DNA from: Planctomycetaceae bacterium
Lineage (GTDB): Bacteria; Planctomycetota; Planctomycetia; Pirellulales; UBA1268
DNA length: 14,291 bases
Assembly (NCBI GenBank): GCA_005789975.1
Contig: SXWC01000117.1
Coordinates: 1-14,291 of the forward strand
Direction of reading: 5' to 3'
In this document: piece by piece, positions 7,682-14,291 of the stretch
Layout: each line of letters starts with the position of its first letter
How positions within the stretch are numbered: position 1 is the stretch's first letter
Made by a program: the position numbers and the translations under genes
Notes under the pieces: model-generated
What the model saw: only the letters and a program-made list of their open reading frames with translations
Databases searched by the model: none
Told to the model about the DNA's origin: nothing

Positions 7682-8218
7682 ATGAGCGAAGAGCCATCAC
7701 GCAGCGGTCGGGGTCGGCGGAAGCGGCAGGCCGCCGCCAAGGAAAAACTGGCCGTGGTCCGACGCGACCCGCCCCAGGGAGGCGGCTGGGAGTTTGTCCA
7801 CCCGCGGTGCAGCCGCCGCCGCAGGGAGGACATCGAAGAGGTCGAGGCGATGGTCGAGGCGGGCGAAAACGATATCGCCCGCGATGAACTCGTCTGGCTG
7901 CTCGGGGAATGCCCCGACTTCCTCGACGCCCACGTGCAACTCGGGCTGATCGCCCTGGAGGAGGACGATCCGAAGCTTGCCCGCGGCCATTTCGGCAGGG
8001 CCTACGAACTGGCGATCAAAGCCCTCGACGCGGTCGGTGGGCCGCAGCCGGTGCCCTACGCGCTCGACGGCAACAAGGCCTTTTTCCATGCTGCCAAGGG
8101 GCTGGTGCACTGCCTTGTGGAGATGGGCCGCCAGCGATCGGCCAAGGAAGTCTGCCAGAGGATCGCCCCGCTCGATCCCACCGACCCCCTGGGCATCCAG
8201 CGGGTCGTGCCGCGGTAA
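7682..8218 (+). CDS. Small TPR-like protein, function unknown
   Basis: A 178-residue soluble protein with no signal peptide or membrane segment. The first 28 residues are very basic (RSGRGRRKRQ). Then comes WEFVHPRCSRRRREDIEEVEAMVEAGENDIARDELVWLLGECPDFLDAHVQLGLIAL, followed by a LARGHFGRAYELAIKAL helix (about 99-115) and a further helical pair at about 133-165 (KGLVHCLVEMGRQRSAKEVCQRIAPLDPTDP). The pattern of small and aromatic residues is that of two or three degenerate tetratricopeptide repeats, a protein-protein interaction fold. I recall similar proteins with a VHPRC block in planctomycete genomes but know of no function. It is divergent from mutY and 99 nt upstream of the hydrolase. No strong Shine-Dalgarno precedes the ATG. 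Confidence 0.8.
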   Translation: MSEEPSRSGRGRRKRQAAAKEKLAVVRRDPPQGGGWEFVHPRCSRRRREDIEEVEAMVEAGENDIARDELVWLLGECPDFLDAHVQLGLIALEEDDPKLARGHFGRAYELAIKALDAVGGPQPVPYALDGNKAFFHAAKGLVHCLVEMGRQRSAKEVCQRIAPLDPTDPLGIQRVVPR

Positions 8219-8272
8219 GGTGGCCGCGCCGGGACCACGAATCGCCCGGCGGGCGGCGGGGCAGAATAGCCT

Positions 8273-8278
8273 TATGAT
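8273..8278 (+). promoter_or_regulatory. Weak candidate -10 element before the hydrolase-tmk-holB unit
   Basis: TATGAT matches the -10 consensus at five of six positions and lies about 40 nt before the hydrolase start in G+C-rich DNA. The -35 region at 17-nt spacing is G+C only, so an activator would be needed or the match is chance. Confidence 0.25.
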
Positions 8279-8317
8279 CATCCCGGAACTTGTCGCCTGC
8301 TTTCGGAGGGACGCGTC

Positions 8318-9250
8318 GTGATGAAACGCCTTTGCCGGGCCGTGCTGCTGGTGGTGCTTTTCGTCCCGCTGTCGCTCACCGCCGCCGTCTCCGCGACCGA
8401 CCCCGACCCCGCACCCATGATGGCGGCCGAGGCCGTCGAGACGATTCGTCTCTGGCAGGCCGCCGCCCCCGGCTCCCGGGGCACAGCCGACCACGACATC
8501 CCGGTGATCGCCTGGTGGCCGGCGCCGAAATCGCCCACGCCGGCCGCGGCGCTGGTCGTCTGCCCGGGCGGGGCCTACGGCGGACTCGCCCAGCATGAGG
8601 GGGGCGATTATGCGAAGTGGCTCAACTCCCAGGGCATCTCGGCATTCGTCCTCCGCTACCGGCTCGGCAGCAAGGGCTACCGGCATCCCGTGATGATCGG
8701 TGACGTCTCGCGGGCGATCCGACTGGTGCGACACGATCACGTGCGGCTGGGCATCGATCCCGGGCGGGTGGGCGTGATGGGGAGTTCCGCCGGAGGACAC
8801 CTCGCCCTCACGGCCTGCATTCAAGGCGGCCCCGGCGAAGCGGATGCCCCCGACGCGATCGACCGCGAGTCGGCCCGGCCCGATCTCGGCGTGCTCTGCT
8901 ATCCGGTGGTCAGCATGCAGGTCGGCAAGACGCATGAAGAATCGCGGAAGAACCTCCTTGGCAACGCCCCGAGCGTTGAACTGTCACAAGAACTCTCGGG
9001 CGAACTCGCGGCCCACGACAAGACGCCGCCGCTCTTCGTGTGGCACACCTGGGAGGACACGGCCGTGCAGCTCGAACCGATTCTCGAGCTCGGCCTGCGA
9101 CTGAAGTCTCTGGGGCGTCCCTACGAGCTGCACGTCTACGAAACGGGCCGCCACGGCCTCGGCCTGGGCGTGCGGCCCTACGACGACACGAAACAACTCC
9201 ATCCGTGGACGGTCGAATGTCGCCGTTGGCTCGGCGCGCAGGGGTTTTAG
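8318..9250 (+). CDS. Secreted alpha/beta hydrolase (esterase type)
   Basis: A 310-residue hydrolase. The N-terminal MKRLCRAVLLVVLFVPLSLTA is a signal peptide, so it works in the periplasm or outside. The oxyanion-hole segment is CPGGAYGGLAQHEG (82-95), and the nucleophile elbow is VGVMGSSAGGHLAL with Ser157. The acid is probably Asp247 in FVWHTWEDTAV, and the base His279 in YETGRHGLGLG. This resembles the BD-FAE / acetyl-xylan-esterase-like carboxylesterases. The natural substrate (for example acetylated or feruloylated polysaccharide) is an inference from family and location. GGAGGG sits 7 nt before a GTG at 8318 and 10 nt before an ATG at 8321, so the start is uncertain by one codon. It ends 7 nt before tmk. 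Confidence 0.9.
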   Translation: MMKRLCRAVLLVVLFVPLSLTAAVSATDPDPAPMMAAEAVETIRLWQAAAPGSRGTADHDIPVIAWWPAPKSPTPAAALVVCPGGAYGGLAQHEGGDYAKWLNSQGISAFVLRYRLGSKGYRHPVMIGDVSRAIRLVRHDHVRLGIDPGRVGVMGSSAGGHLALTACIQGGPGEADAPDAIDRESARPDLGVLCYPVVSMQVGKTHEESRKNLLGNAPSVELSQELSGELAAHDKTPPLFVWHTWEDTAVQLEPILELGLRLKSLGRPYELHVYETGRHGLGLGVRPYDDTKQLHPWTVECRRWLGAQGF

Positions 9251-9257
9251 TGGCTCC

Positions 9258-9884
9258 ATGACAACAGGCCGTTTCATCTCGCTGGAAGGCATCGACGGCG
9301 CCGGCAAATCGGCGCAGATCGGGCGGCTCGCCGACTGGCTGCGAACGACAGGCCGCGACGTGACCACCTGCCGCGATCCCGGCTCCACGCCGGCCGGCGA
9401 CGCCGTCCGCGCGATCCTCCTCGACCGCCACGACCTTCACCTCGCGGCCACCGCCGAGATGTTCCTCTACATGGCCGCCCGCGCGCAGCTCGTCGCGGAG
9501 GTCGTCGGACCGTCACTGGGCCGCGGTGGGTGGGTGGTGTCCGACCGCTATCTCCTCTCCAACGTCGTCTATCAGGGCCATGCGGGGGGCCTCGATCCCG
9601 AGGTCATCCGCCGCGTGGGCGGTGTGGCAACCGGTGGCCTGATGCCCGACCTCGTGCTGCTGCTCGACGTCGATCTCGAAACGAGCCGCCGGCGGCTCGA
9701 CCGCCCGCTCGACAAGCTCGAGAGCCGCGGCGACGAGTTCCGAGCGCGGCTGCGGGCGGGCTATCTCGCGGAGGCCGCGCGGCAGCCCGACCGGATCGTC
9801 GTGATCGACGCGACGGCGGGCATCGACGAGGTCACGAACCGAATCCGCAGAGCGGTCACCGCGCGGCATCCCGAACTGGCCTGA
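9258..9884 (+). CDS. tmk: Thymidylate kinase
   Basis: This enzyme phosphorylates dTMP to dTDP with ATP, an essential step toward dTTP. At 208 residues it is normal size. The P-loop is EGIDGAGKS (10-18). The dTMP-binding segment CRDPGSTPAGDAVRAILL (38-55) replaces the usual REPGGTP with RDPGSTP, a mild deviation. The conserved DRYLLSNVVYQG (96-107) is present, followed by PDLVLLLDVD (130-139) and a LID region RPLDKLESRGDEF (149-161). The start ATG has no strong ribosome binding site and lies 7 nt after the hydrolase stop, suggesting translational coupling. holB follows after 10 nt; tmk-holB is a common bacterial pair. Confidence 0.95.
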   Translation: MTTGRFISLEGIDGAGKSAQIGRLADWLRTTGRDVTTCRDPGSTPAGDAVRAILLDRHDLHLAATAEMFLYMAARAQLVAEVVGPSLGRGGWVVSDRYLLSNVVYQGHAGGLDPEVIRRVGGVATGGLMPDLVLLLDVDLETSRRRLDRPLDKLESRGDEFRARLRAGYLAEAARQPDRIVVIDATAGIDEVTNRIRRAVTARHPELA

Positions 9885-9894
9885 GGATCGCGTC

Positions 9895-10953
9895 ATGGCA
9901 TGGCAGGGCATCGAGGGGCATGATGCGATCGCCGAGCGGTTCGTCGCCGCGCAGGCTCGCGGCCGCATCGCCGGTTCCTACCTCTTCGTCGGCCCGGCCG
10001 GCGTGGGCAAGGGGACCTTCGCGCTGGCGCTGGCGAAGGCGCTCGTCTGCCAGAAGCCGCGGCCGGGGCTCGTGCCCTGCGGCGACTGTGCGTCGTGCCT
10101 GCAGGCCGATGCCGGCAGCCATCCCGACATCGACGTCGTTCGCAAGCCCGACGATAAATCGACGATTCCCCTCGATCTGCTCATCGGCGACGACGCCCAC
10201 CGCATGCGGGAGGGGCTCTGCTGGCGGATCCTCCTGCGGCCGGCGCTGGGAGCCCGCAAGGTGGCGGTGATCATGGACGCCGATCACTTCTCGGAGGAAT
10301 CGGCCAACTGCCTCCTCAAGACGCTGGAGGAGCCCCCCGAGGCGGCCGCGATCATTCTCGTGGGAACCGCGCTGGAACGGCAGCTGCCCACGATCCGCTC
10401 CCGCTGCCAGGTGATTCGGTTCGCACCGCTGCCGGCCGCCGTGGTGCGACGGGTGATCGAGAGGGAGTCGCACGAGGCGGCCGCGCCGCTCGACACGGCG
10501 ACGGCCGACGCCTGCGCCGAGGCATCCGGCGGCAGCCTCGCGCGGGGGCGACTGCTGCTCGATCCGGAGGTCGTGGCCTATCGCGCGCGATTGCTGGAAC
10601 TGCTCTCGCGACGGCCGCTGCATGGAGTCGCGCTGGCCCGCGACACGACGGCCTTCGTGGAGGCGGCCGGCAAGGACGCCCCGCCGCGGCGGGCGCGGCT
10701 GCGGATCGCGCTCGACTCGGCGCTCGACGTCTTTCGCCGTGCGCTCCGCCGCACCGCCGCACCGGCGGGCTCGGCCGCCGGTGCGGGCGATCAGGCCGCC
10801 GCCGCCTGGGCCGTCGATCCGGACGTCGCGACGGCAGCCGTCGAGGGCACGCTCGCTGCGCTCGAGGCCGTCGAGCGCAACGCGAATCTCACCGTGCTCG
10901 TCGATGCCTGGACGGCGATCCTCGAAGAACCGCGGCTGGCCCGGCAGGCCTGA
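9895..10953 (+). CDS. holB: DNA polymerase III delta-prime subunit (clamp loader)
   Basis: Delta-prime is the non-motor clamp-loader subunit that helps open and load the beta sliding clamp at the fork. The 352-residue product begins with a DnaX-like AAA+ domain. It has a Walker A-like GPAGVGKG (33-40), a zinc site of Cys52, Cys62, Cys65 and Cys68, a Walker B-like VAVIMDADHF (123-132), the signature CLLKTLEEPPE (139-149) and the SRC motif (169-171) in TIRSRCQVIRF. The retained GKG in Walker A means ATP binding cannot be excluded. The C-terminal third is helical and rich in Ala/Arg, as expected for the collar domain. GAGG lies 8 nt before the ATG. A hairpin overlaps its stop codon. Confidence 0.93.
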   Translation: MAWQGIEGHDAIAERFVAAQARGRIAGSYLFVGPAGVGKGTFALALAKALVCQKPRPGLVPCGDCASCLQADAGSHPDIDVVRKPDDKSTIPLDLLIGDDAHRMREGLCWRILLRPALGARKVAVIMDADHFSEESANCLLKTLEEPPEAAAIILVGTALERQLPTIRSRCQVIRFAPLPAAVVRRVIERESHEAAAPLDTATADACAEASGGSLARGRLLLDPEVVAYRARLLELLSRRPLHGVALARDTTAFVEAAGKDAPPRRARLRIALDSALDVFRRALRRTAAPAGSAAGAGDQAAAAWAVDPDVATAAVEGTLAALEAVERNANLTVLVDAWTAILEEPRLARQA

Positions 10954-10976
10954 GCGGCTCCTCCGCGGCCGCTCAG
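10950..10976 (+). terminator. Hairpin overlapping the holB stop codon
   Basis: CTGAGCGGC (10950-10958) and GCCGCTCAG (10968-10976) form a perfect 9-bp stem with a 9-nt loop; the TGA stop of holB lies in the left arm. No T-run follows, so classical intrinsic termination is doubtful. It may protect the 3' end or act with the second hairpin downstream. Confidence 0.4.
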
Positions 10977-11040
10977 TCCACGCTGCCGGCCCCGCGCCCC
11001 TTGCCCAACTTTCGGCTGCGGAGGTCCGTGGTGCCGCGAC

Positions 11041-11072
11041 CTTGCGGCCTGGAGCCGCAGGAATCGATTTTT
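11041..11072 (+). terminator. Candidate intrinsic terminator downstream of holB
   Basis: CTTGCGGC (11041-11048), loop CTGGA, GCCGCAGG (11054-11061) gives an 8-bp stem including one T-G wobble. After six nucleotides comes TTTTT (11068-11072). The T-run offset is longer than ideal, but this is the most terminator-like structure in the window. It lies in the 204-nt gap before the 889-codon gene, which otherwise shows no gene and no clear promoter. Confidence 0.4.
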
Positions 11073-11157
11073 CCGGTGGTGCCTGTCGATCCATCTGCAA
11101 GGGTCGGACCGTCGTGTCCGGGCCCTCGATTTTCTGGCAGGCGGACGGCGATCGACC

Positions 11158-13827
11158 ATGGCGACCACGAGCGGCAGCGCGGACCGACGCCCGGGCATCA
11201 TCGTCGCCTCCGCGTTCTTCGCCGGCCTCGCCTTTGCGGTGGTGATCGCGGGGCCCGACTTCTGGAGCCCGCCTCCCGAGCCCTACTTCGGTCTCGAATC
11301 ACCCGCGGTCGAGGCCGAACGTCCGCCGGTCGTCGTGGCGGAGGATCTGCCGGCAGACGCGCTCGCCCTCTCGATTCGGCTACCCGTGGAGCCCCGACCG
11401 TTGCCCGAGCGGCTGGCGCTCGGCGACGCGGCGTCGCCGATCGCGCAGGCGATCGTGCCGCAGGCGCTGCCCACGGCCGGTCGCTTCCCGCCGCAGCCGA
11501 GTTCCGCAAGAACTCCATCCGAGATGCCGGTCGCCACCGACGATGACACCCCGCTGCTGCCCCCGCCGGTGGAGCCCGAGGCCCCGATGGGCCAAGACGC
11601 CGGCGAACCGCCCGCCGCGGGCTTGCGAGCGCTCGTCACGCGCCGCAATGACGCCGATGCCGAGAAGGCCCCGGCCCCGCCGCGGCGTCTCGACGAGGAG
11701 CGGCCGCCGACGCCGGCTGCCGCCCCGCTGCCCGGCAGCGAATGGAACGATCCCGACGGGGTCAACTGGACCGACGCGGCCCGCGGCGACACCCGCGAGC
11801 CGGCGGGGGGCAGGGGCAGGTTGCTGGACAGACTCTCGGAGCGCCGCTCCGAACTCCGTGGTGAAGCGGCAGCGCCGCAGCCGACCGGCGGCGGCCGGCT
11901 GCTCGACCGCCTTCGTGATCGTGTCGTCCGCGATCAGGTGGGCGAATCAGGTGTGCCGGCCCAGAGCGAGGCCCTGCCGCTCGACGGCTCGCGATGGCCC
12001 GTGCCGCTGAAGTTGATCGAACAACTCGAGCGGCTCGCCGCCGATGCCCGGGATCAGGTGGCGTCGGGCTGGGCGGCCGACACGCTCGGCGGCCTGGAGT
12101 CGGTCGCGGCGACGGGCGGTCCGCGTGACACGCGGGGCGAGGAGCCGCTCATCGCGCTCGGCGAGCGGGTGCCCGAGGGGATGAAGATCGCGGACGACAC
12201 CGTCGATGCGTCGCTCGCGTCGCAGATTCGTCGCACGGCGCTGGCCGTGTCCCGCCGGGTGGCCGTCTGGCGGGCGGCCGCTTCGTGCTGCGCCGACATC
12301 GAGGCCGGCCCGAGGCAGCCCGAACAGGGCGAGTTGGAGCCCGGCCTCACCGCCGCCTCGATGACGCGGGAAGTGTCGCGTCTCCTCGATGCGCTCGAGC
12401 GGTTCGAATCCACGCGGGACGGCGACGAGGCCCGGGTGGTGCGGGACGCGCTGCGCGGCATTGCGGCCGCCCCGTCCGCATCGACTCGCATGATCGACCG
12501 CACGGTGCACGACCACTATCTCTCGCCCAACGTCCGCATCGCGATCAATGAGCAGTTCGTGGAACGGATGCTGCCGGAATCGACGGTCACGACGGGCCCG
12601 CTGCAGGACTTCGTGCTGGGCAGAAAAGTCCGGGGCACCAAGACCGTCGAGCAATCGACCGCCGTCCGGTTCACGCCCCATCCCAGCGAGATCCGACTCG
12701 ACCTGCTGGTGAGCGGCGAGGTCGCTTCGCGGACGGTCACCGAAGCGGGCTCGGTGACGATCCACAGCCGGGGGCTGTCCACGTTCACCGTCTTCAAGCC
12801 GATCAACGTGTCGCCACAGGGGCTCGCCTTCGGTGCCGCGCGGGGCAACGCCTCCAACCAGTCGCAGCTCGCGGGCATCGAGACGGGCTTCGACTCCGTG
12901 CCCCTGATGGGCTCTTTCGTCCGCGGGATCGCCCGCACCCAGCACGACGAGAACATCGACCAGGCCAATCGCGAGGTCAGGGCGAAAATCGTGTCCCGGG
13001 CCTGCCATGAGGTCGATCAACAGACCGAACCGCAGCTCTCGGCCGCCGCCGAACGGATCCGCCAGCGGTTCTGGAAGCCGCTGGAGGCGCTCGGCCTCGA
13101 GCCGACGGCCGTGTCGCTGGAGACTGCGTCGGGAGTGGCCACGGCACGCCTCCGCCTCGCGGCCGCCTCACAACTCGCCGCGCACACGCCGCGACCGCGG
13201 GCGCCGGGGGACGCGCTTCTGAGCATGCAGGTCCATGAGTCGAGCGTGAACAACGCCTGCGACAGGTTCGGCCTGCAGGGACGGCGGATGGGGCTCGAGG
13301 ATCTCGCGCGATTCATCTGCACCCGCCTCGGACTGCCGCCGCAGGTGCCCGACGACCTGCCCGACGGCGTGGAGGTGGAGTTCGCCGACACCGAGCCGCT
13401 CCGGGTCGAGTGCCGCGACGGCCTCGTGCACGTGCGGGTCTCGCTCGACTCGCTCGAGAGCGGTCGCCGCAACAACTGGTACGAGATCGTCGCCCAGGTG
13501 GCCTACCGTCCTGTCGTGTCGGGCATGCAGGTGATGCTCGAACGCGACGGTCCGGTGCAGCTCAGCGGCCCCGGCCACAAGGGGCGGATGGAGTTCGGTC
13601 TGCGGACGATCTTCGGAAAGATGTTCCCGAAGGAGCGTCCCGTGAAACTCATGCCCGACAAGATGCTCTCGAACCCGCGGCTGGCCGGGGTGCAGGCCGT
13701 GCAGGCGGTGTGCGCCGACGGCTGGCTCGCGATCGCGCTGGCCACGACCTCGAGGGCCGACGACGCCAAGACGTCGCCAACGGCGAGCCGCACGCCCGAT
13801 GCGACCCAGCGACCGCTTCGCCGCTGA
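11158..13827 (+). CDS. Large membrane-anchored protein of unknown function
   Basis: I do not recognise this 889-residue protein. Residues about 13-32 (GIIVASAFFAGLAFAVVIAG) are one N-terminal membrane segment or uncleaved signal anchor, with the rest probably outside the cytoplasm. Residues 33-270 are Pro/Ala/Glu-rich and probably disordered. They carry two copies of a short motif, GRGRLLDRLSERR (218-230) and GGGRLLDRLRDR (244-255). Residues about 283-440 look helical, with a Cys377-Cys378 pair. From about 445 to 860 the sequence looks like a folded, conserved domain: VHDHYLSPNVRIAINEQFVERMLP, beta-rich VRFTPHPSEIRLDLLVSGEV, a helical REVRAKIVSRACHEVDQQTEP stretch, and RMEFGLRTIFGKMFPKERPV near the end. 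The last 30 residues are a polar tail. Codon bias is typical of its neighbours. The start at 11158 has only a weak upstream purine run. A structural or envelope role is an inference. Confidence 0.88.
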   Translation: MATTSGSADRRPGIIVASAFFAGLAFAVVIAGPDFWSPPPEPYFGLESPAVEAERPPVVVAEDLPADALALSIRLPVEPRPLPERLALGDAASPIAQAIVPQALPTAGRFPPQPSSARTPSEMPVATDDDTPLLPPPVEPEAPMGQDAGEPPAAGLRALVTRRNDADAEKAPAPPRRLDEERPPTPAAAPLPGSEWNDPDGVNWTDAARGDTREPAGGRGRLLDRLSERRSELRGEAAAPQPTGGGRLLDRLRDRVVRDQVGESGVPAQSEALPLDGSRWPVPLKLIEQLERLAADARDQVASGWAADTLGGLESVAATGGPRDTRGEEPLIALGERVPEGMKIADDTVDASLASQIRRTALAVSRRVAVWRAAASCCADIEAGPRQPEQGELEPGLTAASMTREVSRLLDALERFESTRDGDEARVVRDALRGIAAAPSASTRMIDRTVHDHYLSPNVRIAINEQFVERMLPESTVTTGPLQDFVLGRKVRGTKTVEQSTAVRFTPHPSEIRLDLLVSGEVASRTVTEAGSVTIHSRGLSTFTVFKPINVSPQGLAFGAARGNASNQSQLAGIETGFDSVPLMGSFVRGIARTQHDENIDQANREVRAKIVSRACHEVDQQTEPQLSAAAERIRQRFWKPLEALGLEPTAVSLETASGVATARLRLAAASQLAAHTPRPRAPGDALLSMQVHESSVNNACDRFGLQGRRMGLEDLARFICTRLGLPPQVPDDLPDGVEVEFADTEPLRVECRDGLVHVRVSLDSLESGRRNNWYEIVAQVAYRPVVSGMQVMLERDGPVQLSGPGHKGRMEFGLRTIFGKMFPKERPVKLMPDKMLSNPRLAGVQAVQAVCADGWLAIALATTSRADDAKTSPTASRTPDATQRPLRR

Positions 13828-13850
13828 GCCGGCCCCCGGCGGCCGCACGC

Positions 13851-13856
13851 TACACT
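13851..13856 (+). promoter_or_regulatory. Weak candidate -10 element for fumC
   Basis: TACACT matches the -10 consensus at four of six positions, 24 nt after the stop of the 889-codon gene. The -35 region is G+C-rich and unconvincing. If used, the transcript would start near 13863 and carry a leader of about 150 nt holding three hairpins. Confidence 0.25.
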
Positions 13857-13866
13857 GGCCGCGGGT

Positions 13867-13979
13867 GGACAGGGTCGTCCGCGACCTCTGTCCCCCTTGA
13901 TCGACCGGCGGAAACGCCGAGGGTTGTCATGGTCGACGACCTTCGCATCCCGCTCAGGCAGGCTCGTTCCACGGCCTGC
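13867..13979 (+). promoter_or_regulatory. Structured leader upstream of fumC
   Basis: Three hairpins are visible. The first pairs GGACAGGGTCG (13867-13877) with CGACC-T-CTGTCC (13882-13893) through an 11-bp stem with one bulged T and a TCCG loop of the UNCG kind. The second pairs CGGCG (13906-13910) with CGCCG (13915-13919) under a GAAA loop of the GNRA kind. The third pairs GCAGGC (13958-13963) with GCCTGC (13974-13979). GGTCG and CGACC segments recur (13873, 13931; 13882, 13902, 13937), so alternative pairings are possible. The first hairpin could instead terminate the upstream gene, though no T-run follows. Confidence 0.35.
13900..13918 (+). repeat. Copy B of the 19-nt motif, in the fumC leader
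   Basis: ATCGACCGGCGGAAACGCC is the partner of the element at 6195-6213 (18 of 19 identical) and contains the GAAA-capped hairpin of the leader. It lies 73-91 nt after the stop of the 889-codon gene and about 95-112 nt before the fumC ATG. Confidence 0.4.
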
Positions 13980-14011
13980 TCACCAGCCCCTTCCCCTCCG
14001 GAGCCCCGCCG

Positions 14012-14291
14012 ATGCCCGCCACGCCCGACTTCCGCACAGAAACCGACAGCATGGGCGACGTGCGGGTGCCCGCCGACCGCTATTGGGGGGCCCAGACGGA
14101 GCGGTCCCGTGACAACTTCAAGATCGGCGTGGAGCGTTTCCAGTGGGGCCGGGCGGTCAAGAAGGCGCTCGGTGTGCTCAAGAAGTCGGCGGCGCTTGCC
14201 AACGGCGAACTCGGCCAGCTGCCCGCCGACACCGTGCAGCTGATCGTCCGTGCGGCCGACGAGGTGATTTCCGGAAAGCTCGACGACCATT
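14012..14291 (+). CDS. fumC: Class II fumarate hydratase (C-terminus beyond right edge)
   Basis: Class II fumarase is the iron-free, homotetrameric enzyme that hydrates fumarate to L-malate in the TCA cycle. Only the first 93 codons are visible. They match the family N-terminus closely: [32 protein letters not shown] (about 8-39) and [44 protein letters not shown] to the edge. The catalytic residues and the fumarase signature lie beyond the window. GGAG (14000-14003) is 8 nt before the ATG, which fixes the start. The aspartase and argininosuccinate lyase relatives share the fold, but the YWGAQT and KLDDH segments favour fumarase over them; aspartase remains a minor alternative until the rest is seen. 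Confidence 0.92.
   Translation, partial: MPATPDFRTETDSMGDVRVPADRYWGAQTERSRDNFKIGVERFQWGRAVKKALGVLKKSAALANGELGQLPADTVQLIVRAADEVISGKLDDH

Noticed and set aside
7617..7700. Longer mutY start at 7700
   Set aside because: It would overlap the start of the divergent TPR gene, and the ATG at 7616 has a better-placed AGGA.
6193..7833. 546-codon minus-strand frame overlapping mutY in another register
   Set aside because: It is an out-of-frame shadow of mutY, Arg/Gly-rich, and also runs across the start of the divergent TPR gene.
7697..8935. 412-codon minus-strand frame opposite the TPR and hydrolase genes
   Set aside because: Antisense shadow. The plus strand has the hydrolase catalytic motifs and a signal peptide.
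9856..11100. 414-codon minus-strand frame opposite holB
   Set aside because: Antisense shadow. holB motifs on the plus strand are unambiguous.
11947..13020. 357-codon minus-strand frame opposite the 889-codon gene
   Set aside because: Composition is typical of an antisense frame. The plus-strand frame is far longer and has a coherent membrane anchor, linker and folded-domain layout.
1..14291. Mobile element, prophage, tRNA gene or anti-phage system
   Set aside because: I found no transposase, integrase, terminal inverted repeats, cloverleaf-like sequence or defence-family motifs. The genes are mostly housekeeping or envelope types with uniform codon bias.

Overview
The window looks like a chromosomal housekeeping segment from a G+C-rich planctomycete, probably of the Pirellulales type. 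This rests on strong third-position G+C bias, a secreted DUF4139 protein with a planctomycete-like layout, a small TPR protein of a kind I associate with that group, and an ECF-type promoter candidate. Taxonomy is an inference; there is no rRNA or tRNA in the window. I see no CRISPR array, prophage, transposon or defence island.

Left part, minus strand. A pyruvate phosphate dikinase gene (ppdK) runs off the left edge and has a good sigma-70-like promoter of its own. Upstream of it lie a secreted or lipoprotein serpin with an intact inhibitory hinge and a readable Arg-Ser scissile bond, and a secreted DUF4139 protein. These two appear to form one transcription unit behind an ECF-like promoter (GGAACC-N16-CGTCTC). 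Upstream again, and still on the minus strand, is mutY. It has a low-complexity N-terminal extension built from 15-bp tandem repeats with G7 tracts, and a Glu where the family has its catalytic Asp.

Right part, plus strand. Diverging from mutY are a small TPR-like protein, a secreted alpha/beta hydrolase, thymidylate kinase (tmk) and DNA polymerase III delta-prime (holB). The last three are packed with gaps of 7 and 10 nt. A hairpin overlapping the holB stop, then a second hairpin with a T5 run, probably end that unit. Next is an 889-codon membrane-anchored protein I do not recognise, with a long Pro/Ala-rich stalk and a conserved-looking C-terminal half. After it comes the start of a class II fumarase (fumC), cut by the right edge. 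The fumC leader holds three hairpins, two capped by UNCG-like and GNRA-like tetraloops. A 19-nt motif in this leader recurs with one mismatch at the start of the DUF4139 gene.

Functionally the window covers central carbon metabolism (ppdK, fumC), DNA precursor supply, replication and repair (tmk, holB, mutY), and an envelope or extracytoplasmic set (serpin, DUF4139 protein, hydrolase, 889-aa protein). The most interesting items are the serpin reactive loop and its possible ECF control, the mutY oddities, the unknown 889-aa protein and the structured fumC leader.
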